Assembly (NCBI GenBank): GCA_021826695.1
Contig: JAKAYS010000002.1
Span: 1-58,337, forward strand
DNA length: 58,337 nt
Reading direction: 5' to 3'
Source: Acidobacteriota bacterium
GTDB taxonomy: Bacteria; Acidobacteriota; Terriglobia; Terriglobales; Acidobacteriaceae
Part shown: positions 53,503 through 58,337 of the stretch, in pieces
Numbering within the stretch: the first letter of the stretch is position 1
Layout: every line of letters starts with the position of its first letter
Position numbers and translations under genes: made by a program
The notes under the pieces: generated by a model
Database searches by the model: none
Seen by the model: only the letters and a program-made list of their open reading frames with translations
Told to the model about the DNA's origin: nothing

Positions 53503-53904
53503 TTAGAAGATCTTATTGATCAGGTCATCGCCGATGCCAAAACCCAGCCCAGTGACGATGGAGCGACCAAATCCCGACTGCAAAAATCCGCTCAGTCCAC
53601 CGCTCGGCGGGGCCATCGGAGCACCGCCCTGGATAAAACTCGGCTGCCCATACCCAGTGTTGTAAGCCTGGTTTTGGTTGGCCACAAACCCGTGAATGGC
53701 CTGGAGCAGATTCATCGTCTGCTGCTGTTGCGATTGAATCGCGAGGGCTACTTCCTTCAGGTCAAGGACCCATTCGCGGGCATTCTGGTTTCCGTTTGCC
53801 GATTCGGCTTGCAGCTTGGCTGCGAGGCTTTGCAATTCCTGATATACCTGCTGGGAGGCATTTTGTAGCTGCGAATACTGCTGGTCGATGGTCTGAATGT
53901 CCAT
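53503..53904 (-). CDS. Hypothetical protein: coiled-coil N-terminus, Gly-rich C-terminus
   Basis: 133 residues starting MDIQTIDQQYSQLQNASQQV. The first ~75 residues form a heptad-like helix rich in Gln; a Pro/Gly/Tyr-rich linker (NTGYGQPSFIQGGAPMAPP) follows, and the end GFGRSIVTGLGFGIGDDLIN resembles a glycine-zipper helix. No family is recognised. The helix/linker/zipper layout suggests an oligomeric envelope-associated protein. It is divergent from pgi with a 265-base gap that holds no other recognised feature. Confidence 0.7.
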   Translation of the reverse strand: MDIQTIDQQYSQLQNASQQVYQELQSLAAKLQAESANGNQNAREWVLDLKEVALAIQSQQQQTMNLLQAIHGFVANQNQAYNTGYGQPSFIQGGAPMAPPSGGLSGFLQSGFGRSIVTGLGFGIGDDLINKIF

Positions 53905-54169
53905 TCTTGTTCTTGCTCCTTGCCGCGCTGGATATAGATTCTCGCTCGCGGCGCGACCTTTTTATTTTAAGGCCTGAGACCCATGCTCCGCTTGGCAAGA
54001 AATTTTCGGAATGCACCGGTATATTTATATTTTCGATACAAGGAAGAGCAGGGGGAGAATGCGACACTGCCGGTAGGAACGAGATTTTGCGGCTGCTACC
54101 CTCCCAAAGCTCATCGCATCTAAACGTTGTACGATCAAATCCAGAAATCCAAAACAGAAAGTGCGACTC

Positions 54170-55882
54170 ATGGAATTCCGCTATACGCTTCCGGCAAAAC
54201 TTGAGCAAGACTTCTCCGCCGCTGTTTCCGATTGGCAAAACGGCAAAATCGACCGCTTATGGGCACGGGACGCCTCGTTGTGGACCAACGACGATGAGGC
54301 AAAATGGCTTGGCTGGCTGGACATTGTGGAGCGCCAGCAAAAGGAGCTGGCGCAGTTCCGCGCGCTGGCGCAAGACATTCAAAAAGCTGGCTACGAGTAT
54401 GCTCTGCTGCTCGGCATGGGTGGTTCCAGTCTGTGTCCGGAGGTGCTGGCGGAGACGTTTGGCAAGCAGAATGGTTTCCCGCGATTTTCCATCGTGGACT
54501 CGACAGACCCGGCGCAGGTCCGCGCTGCCGAGCAAAGCGTCGACCTGAAAAAGACCGTCATCATCGTGTCCAGTAAATCCGGTTCGACGCTGGAACCGAA
54601 TATTCTCAAGCAGTATTTCCTGGGTCGAATGAAACAACTCGTGGGCGCGGAGGCGGGCAGGCATTTCATCGCCGTGACCGATCCCGGCTCTCACATGGAG
54701 CAGGTAGCGAAGGGCGACGGCTTCCGCCATATTTTCTATGGCGATCCCCAAATCGGCGGACGCTATTCGGCTCTTTCGAACTTTGGCATGGTTCCCGCAG
54801 CCGTCATGGGGCTGGACGTTGAAAAGCTGCTGAAGAGGGCCAGAAGCGCTGTCGACGCATGTCACGTAACCGACGTGAAGAAAAATGTCGGCGTTCAACT
54901 GGGGTTGATTTTAGGCGAGGCCGCCAACGCTGGACGCGACAAGATCACCTTTTTCACCTCCCCTCCTGTTTACGATATGGGCGCATGGTTTGAACAATTG
55001 ATCGCAGAGTCCACAGGCAAGGTTGGGAAGGGCATCACGCCAGTGGATTTGGAAGAAATCGCAGCCGCCGATCGCTATGGCGTTGACCGAGTGTTCGCAT
55101 ATGTGCGGCTGGAAGGCGCCGACAATGCGCGTCTGGACGCAGCAGTTGAAAAACTGGAAAAGGCGGGCCAGCCCGTGGTGCGGCTTGCAATGCGCGATGT
55201 GTATGACGCTGCCGAGCAATTCTTTACCTGGGAAATTGCCACGGCGGTTGCAGGCTCGGTAATGGGCATCAACGCCTTCAACCAACCCGACGTGGAAGCC
55301 GCCAAAATCGAAACGCGTCGCCTGACAACGGAATATGAAGAGACCGGCAAGCTGCCAGAGCAGGCACCCATCTTCGACGATGGCAAGATCAAACTCTTCG
55401 CGGATGCCCAGTACGCCTCAGTGCTGCATGGAGCGCAGGATGTAGGCCAGCCCGATTTGACAGGCTACTTGCGCGCGCACCTGGCACAGTTAAGGCCGGA
55501 AGATTATTTTGCTGTGCTCGGATTCATCCAGCGGGACCGCGAGCATGAGAAAACCATGCAAAAGCTGCGCCACGCGGTGCGAGATAAAAAACGCGTCGCC
55601 ACTTGTCTCGGCTTTGGCCCACGATTTTTGCACTCCACCGGACAGGATTACAAAGGTGGGCCAAATACCGGAGTCTTCCTGCAAATCACCGCTGAACACG
55701 CAAGTGATCTTGCCATTCCTGGCCAGAAATATACGTTCGGCGTGGTAATCGATGCGCAGGCTGCTGGGGATTTAAGCGTGCTGCAACAGCGAGGACGCCG
55801 CGCCCTGCGCGCTCACCTGGGCAAGGACGTGGAGGCAGGCCTACAGTATCTAAGCGCCGCTATCGAAAAGGCGCTGGTGTAA
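54170..55882 (+). CDS. pgi: Glucose-6-phosphate isomerase (Tal/Pgi-fusion type, Pgi part alone)
   Basis: About 570 residues from ATG 54170. Two SIS sugar-isomerase domains: LLLGMGGSSLCPEVLAETFG and VSSKSGSTLEPNILKQYF in the first, NFGMVPAAVMGLDVEKLL and GINAFNQPDVEAAKIETRR in the second. The C-terminal extension LGFGPRFLHSTGQDYKGGP, holding the active-site Lys/His, continues to the end. This matches the isomerase half of the bifunctional transaldolase/glucose-6-phosphate isomerase of Acidobacteria and Cyanobacteria, but no transaldolase domain precedes it. It interconverts glucose-6-P and fructose-6-P. Longer than E. coli Pgi with different core order. Confidence 0.88.
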   Translation: MEFRYTLPAKLEQDFSAAVSDWQNGKIDRLWARDASLWTNDDEAKWLGWLDIVERQQKELAQFRALAQDIQKAGYEYALLLGMGGSSLCPEVLAETFGKQNGFPRFSIVDSTDPAQVRAAEQSVDLKKTVIIVSSKSGSTLEPNILKQYFLGRMKQLVGAEAGRHFIAVTDPGSHMEQVAKGDGFRHIFYGDPQIGGRYSALSNFGMVPAAVMGLDVEKLLKRARSAVDACHVTDVKKNVGVQLGLILGEAANAGRDKITFFTSPPVYDMGAWFEQLIAESTGKVGKGITPVDLEEIAAADRYGVDRVFAYVRLEGADNARLDAAVEKLEKAGQPVVRLAMRDVYDAAEQFFTWEIATAVAGSVMGINAFNQPDVEAAKIETRRLTTEYEETGKLPEQAPIFDDGKIKLFADAQYASVLHGAQDVGQPDLTGYLRAHLAQLRPEDYFAVLGFIQRDREHEKTMQKLRHAVRDKKRVATCLGFGPRFLHSTGQDYKGGPNTGVFLQITAEHASDLAIPGQKYTFGVVIDAQAAGDLSVLQQRGRRALRAHLGKDVEAGLQYLSAAIEKALV

Positions 55883-55958
55883 GCGCGTCATCTTCCTAAG
55901 CATCGCAACTTTTGCCGTAGGTTTGCGTCTGTTACGGTAAGCAGTAATTGGCCGGATT

Positions 55959-57233
55959 ATGGCTGGATCGGTGCGCAGGCAGGTTCATGTGATTCAAGGG
56001 GGACGGACGTTTCGGACTACATTGCGGCGCTTAGCGTGGCCTATGTTTCGCGACTTGCTTATTTGTGTCGTGTTGCCGTCTTTGCTTTTACTTAGCGCGG
56101 AAGTTGCGGCGCAACAGACAGCCGCCGTCCCCGCGCAAGTACGATCTGACGACCAGCTTGCCGACCAGATCAATAGCAAACTGATGGCTTCCAACACGCT
56201 GCGCCCGCTCGACCTGGGGGTGTGGGTTCATGACGGAACAGTTACCCTAAGCGGTACCGTTCCGACTGCCACGTTGCGCCAACAGGCCGATACGCTGGTG
56301 CGGACCGTTCGCGGCGTGAAGAAGATCGATGACCAGATGACGGTGGGGGCCGTTACGGCGACCGCACCGGGCTTTCCTGCTGCAAGTGCAACTCCGTCTG
56401 TACATGCAGGAGGTAGTGTGCCTGCTGTTTCCAGCCCCACAAGAAGCCCTGTGTCAGGCGGGAATGGCAGCAACTCCACCATTTACTCTGGACGAAGTCC
56501 GCAAGAAAATTACCCTGGCCAGAACGGAGTACCCGCCCAAAATCAGCAGCAAAGCGCTCCTACGCGCATGTATCGGACACGGGCCCCTCTGCTTACGATT
56601 GCAGCGGGAACGCCGTTGTACGTCATGATGATGCAGACAGTCGATAGCCATCATACAAAGCCGGGCATGGGATTTCATGGTTTGCTGGCGCGGGACATTG
56701 TATTGAGGAATGGCGTGATCGCGCTTCCGCGCGGGGCTTACGTGGAAGGCACGGTGATCGATGCGCGGCCTCCCGGTCATTTGAAGGGTCGTCCGCAGTT
56801 GGCGTTGCAGTTGTCGAACATCACCATCGGAAATACCAGCTATGTGTTGACCAGCTCCATGTGGGCGCATCGAGGCCCGGGTAAAGGCGGGGAGACTGCG
56901 CAGGCAGTCGGCGGAGGCGCAACTTTTGGCGCCATCACTGGGGCCATAGTTGGTGGCGGTCCAGTGGCATTGCTGGGTGCCGCGATTGGCGCGCTGGGAG
57001 GCGCGGGGCTTTCAGCGCTTTCGTCAGGACCTCATCTAGTGGTCCCGGCGGAGTCAATTGTCAACTTTCGTCTCAACGCGCCGTTGACGGTGCGCGAGCT
57101 TACCGCGGCCCAGGTCCGCATGGTCGCTGCCAATCTGCCGGAGTGCGGAAATTGTCGGCCTCGCCGCCGCCGCTACTACTCCTCGTACCCAGCTTCTGTG
57201 CCAGGCGCGCCACCTGGAGGCTATCCATATTGA
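55959..57233 (+). CDS. BON-domain envelope protein with glycine-zipper region
   Basis: 424 residues. After a basic N-terminus a signal-type helix LLICVVLPSLLLLSAEVAAQ (~32-51) is followed by a BON domain (~64-130, LADQINSKLMASNTLRPLD ... VTLSGTVPTATLRQQADTLV). A Ser/Gly/Asn linker (~135-205) leads to a beta-domain (IAAGTPLYVMMMQTVDSHHT, RGAYVEGTVIDARP). Then comes a glycine zipper (GGGATFGAITGAIVGGGPVA) and a Tyr/Pro/Gly-rich tail. ATG 56043 (MFRDLL) is an alternative start that would place the signal peptide at the N-terminus. Proteins of this layout are hypothetical in acidobacteria; a role at the outer membrane is inferred. Confidence 0.75.
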   Translation: MAGSVRRQVHVIQGGRTFRTTLRRLAWPMFRDLLICVVLPSLLLLSAEVAAQQTAAVPAQVRSDDQLADQINSKLMASNTLRPLDLGVWVHDGTVTLSGTVPTATLRQQADTLVRTVRGVKKIDDQMTVGAVTATAPGFPAASATPSVHAGGSVPAVSSPTRSPVSGGNGSNSTIYSGRSPQENYPGQNGVPAQNQQQSAPTRMYRTRAPLLTIAAGTPLYVMMMQTVDSHHTKPGMGFHGLLARDIVLRNGVIALPRGAYVEGTVIDARPPGHLKGRPQLALQLSNITIGNTSYVLTSSMWAHRGPGKGGETAQAVGGGATFGAITGAIVGGGPVALLGAAIGALGGAGLSALSSGPHLVVPAESIVNFRLNAPLTVRELTAAQVRMVAANLPECGNCRPRRRRYYSSYPASVPGAPPGGYPY

Positions 57234-57367
57234 GTACAGGCGCTTTCTTCGAATACGATGCGCTCCATTTATACTGTAAGCAGCTATGCCGTGCTGTACT
57301 TTCGATGCTGGCGTAGCCAATTCCCGCCCGGTGTAACAAGCACTGGATGTAAGGTCGTCGCCCGCAC

Positions 57368-58337
57368 ATGATTCGTTTTTTGCAGCAGGACAGCCGTATT
57401 GTGAAGGCCATCTTCATTGGCCTCATCTCCGTCACCGCAGTTCTTATGGTCATAACGCTGGTGCCTGGCATTTTTCAGGACGCTGCGGCTGGTGGCGACA
57501 CTTTCGCCATCGTGCATAGCGACAGCATATTTGGCCGTTTCCTGGGCTCTTCCACTGACGTTTCGATGACGCAGGTGCAGCAGGTGGCGCAGCGCATGCA
57601 ACAGCAGCAACACTATCCCGACTTCATCCTTCCATTCCTGGTGCAGCGCGCCGGGCAGGCCATGGTGCAGCGCGCCGTGTTGATTCAGGAAGCCGGACAT
57701 CTCGGACTGACAGTTACCGATGAGGACGTCAGGAATGAGTTGACGCACGGGCCGTTTGCGCCCGTTCTGTTTCCCGGTGGAAAATTTATCGGCGAAGATC
57801 GCTACGACGATTTTGTGCAGAACAACTTCAATATGTCGCGCACAGATTTTGAGCGCCAGTTGAAGGACGAAATTTTGATCAATCGGCTGGAGTCGCTGAT
57901 CACCGGCGGACTGAATGTGTCGCCCCAGGATGTGCGGGACGCCTATCTGAAGCAGGCGACCAAGGTGAAGTTCGAATATGCGGTGCTGTCCGCCGCGGAC
58001 CTTCGCAAACAGATCAATCCTTCCGATGCGGAACTGAAGGCGTTCTTCCAAAAGAATTCCGCGCGCTACGCGCATGCCATTCCAGAAACGCGCAAAGTGC
58101 AGTATGTTGCCTTCAATCTGAACCAGGTGCCGGGCGGCCCTCCGCAGGTTTCCGGCGCGGACATCCAGCGTTATTACAACGAGCATCAGCAGCAGTTCCA
58201 GGTACCGGAACAAGTACGCGTGCGGCATATCCTGATTAAAGTTCCAGCGAAGGCCGATGCTAAGACGGTCGCTGTGGCGCAGGCCAAAGCGCAGGACATT
58301 CTGAAGCAGCTACTGAACGGCGCTAATTTCGCGGACC
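57368..58337 (+). CDS. SurA/PpiD-like peptidyl-prolyl isomerase foldase (5' part)
   Basis: Partial: ATG 57368 opens a frame that runs off the right edge (323 codons seen). An N-terminal anchor helix IFIGLISVTAVLMVITLVPG follows a short cytosolic leader, the PpiD topology. Then comes a SurA_N/trigger-like chaperone domain: LVQRAGQAMVQRAVLIQEA, LGLTVTDEDVRNEL, YDDFVQNNFNMSRTDFERQL and LNVSPQDVRDAYLKQATKVK. The parvulin domain begins at VPEQVRVRHILIKVPAKAD near the edge. Probable role: folding of exported proteins, anchored in the inner membrane with its bulk in the periplasm. Confidence 0.88.
   Translation, partial: MIRFLQQDSRIVKAIFIGLISVTAVLMVITLVPGIFQDAAAGGDTFAIVHSDSIFGRFLGSSTDVSMTQVQQVAQRMQQQQHYPDFILPFLVQRAGQAMVQRAVLIQEAGHLGLTVTDEDVRNELTHGPFAPVLFPGGKFIGEDRYDDFVQNNFNMSRTDFERQLKDEILINRLESLITGGLNVSPQDVRDAYLKQATKVKFEYAVLSAADLRKQINPSDAELKAFFQKNSARYAHAIPETRKVQYVAFNLNQVPGGPPQVSGADIQRYYNEHQQQFQVPEQVRVRHILIKVPAKADAKTVAVAQAKAQDILKQLLNGANFAD

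Overview
The window looks like a chromosomal segment of an acidobacterium, most likely class Terriglobia / family Acidobacteriaceae. This rests on moderately high GC, many secreted enzymes, an S53 peptidase with Ig-like repeats and a Gly-rich C-terminal anchor, a cohesin-bearing secretin, DUF6677, paired M16 peptidases, and GC-rich REP-like hairpins beginning GGGTGCCCCATCC. No marker gene such as 16S is present, so this is inference. There is no CRISPR array, prophage, intact insertion sequence or rRNA operon.

Layout. 1-3 kb: end of an unidentified gene, a MASE1-PAS-GGDEF diguanylate cyclase and the GTPase EngB. 3-7.4 kb: a minus-strand operon of a TPR/secretin/cohesin outer-membrane protein, two type II/IV pseudopilins and a short protein carrying only the NAD-binding core of urocanase. 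7.5-16.7 kb: housekeeping genes (smpB, pepA, argS, metG, TatD nuclease, YajQ, polyprenyl diphosphate synthase), with REP-like hairpins on both sides of metG. 16.8-18.9 kb: a large MscS channel. 18.9-23.1 kb: a tightly overlapped operon SDR -> GMC oxidoreductase -> EamA transporter -> SMP-30 lactonase, which reads as sugar/polyol oxidation. 23.4-29.3 kb: a VKOR-like membrane protein, a Tat-exported GH28-like enzyme, an IS200/RAYT-type gene lacking its catalytic residues, an LMF-type membrane protein and an FAD amine-oxidase-like enzyme.

29.3-30.8 kb is the most unusual stretch. An intact tRNA-Phe and a decayed copy of its 3' half lie 1.4 kb apart in the same orientation. They bracket a single secreted HExxE protein with its own consensus promoter and terminator, which looks like a relic islet inserted at a tRNA gene. 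31-43.5 kb: exported adenosine deaminase, MsrB, two M16 peptidases, a giant S53 peptidase, an M24 peptidase, two small membrane proteins and a GNAT acetyltransferase. 43.6-47.4 kb: ylxP(DUF503)-rbfA-nrnA followed by a GT39 glycosyltransferase. 47.5-54 kb: small stress-type and hypothetical genes, HU, SppA, a GT2 glycosyltransferase, DinB, DUF2784, and a DUF59 gene broken by TGA where the family has Trp. 54-58.3 kb: glucose-6-phosphate isomerase, a BON/glycine-zipper envelope protein and the 5' part of a SurA/PpiD-like foldase cut by the window end.

All identifications come from reading motifs and domain order. No database search was possible. Where several start codons were possible I preferred an ATG with a Shine-Dalgarno, and I say so where it matters.
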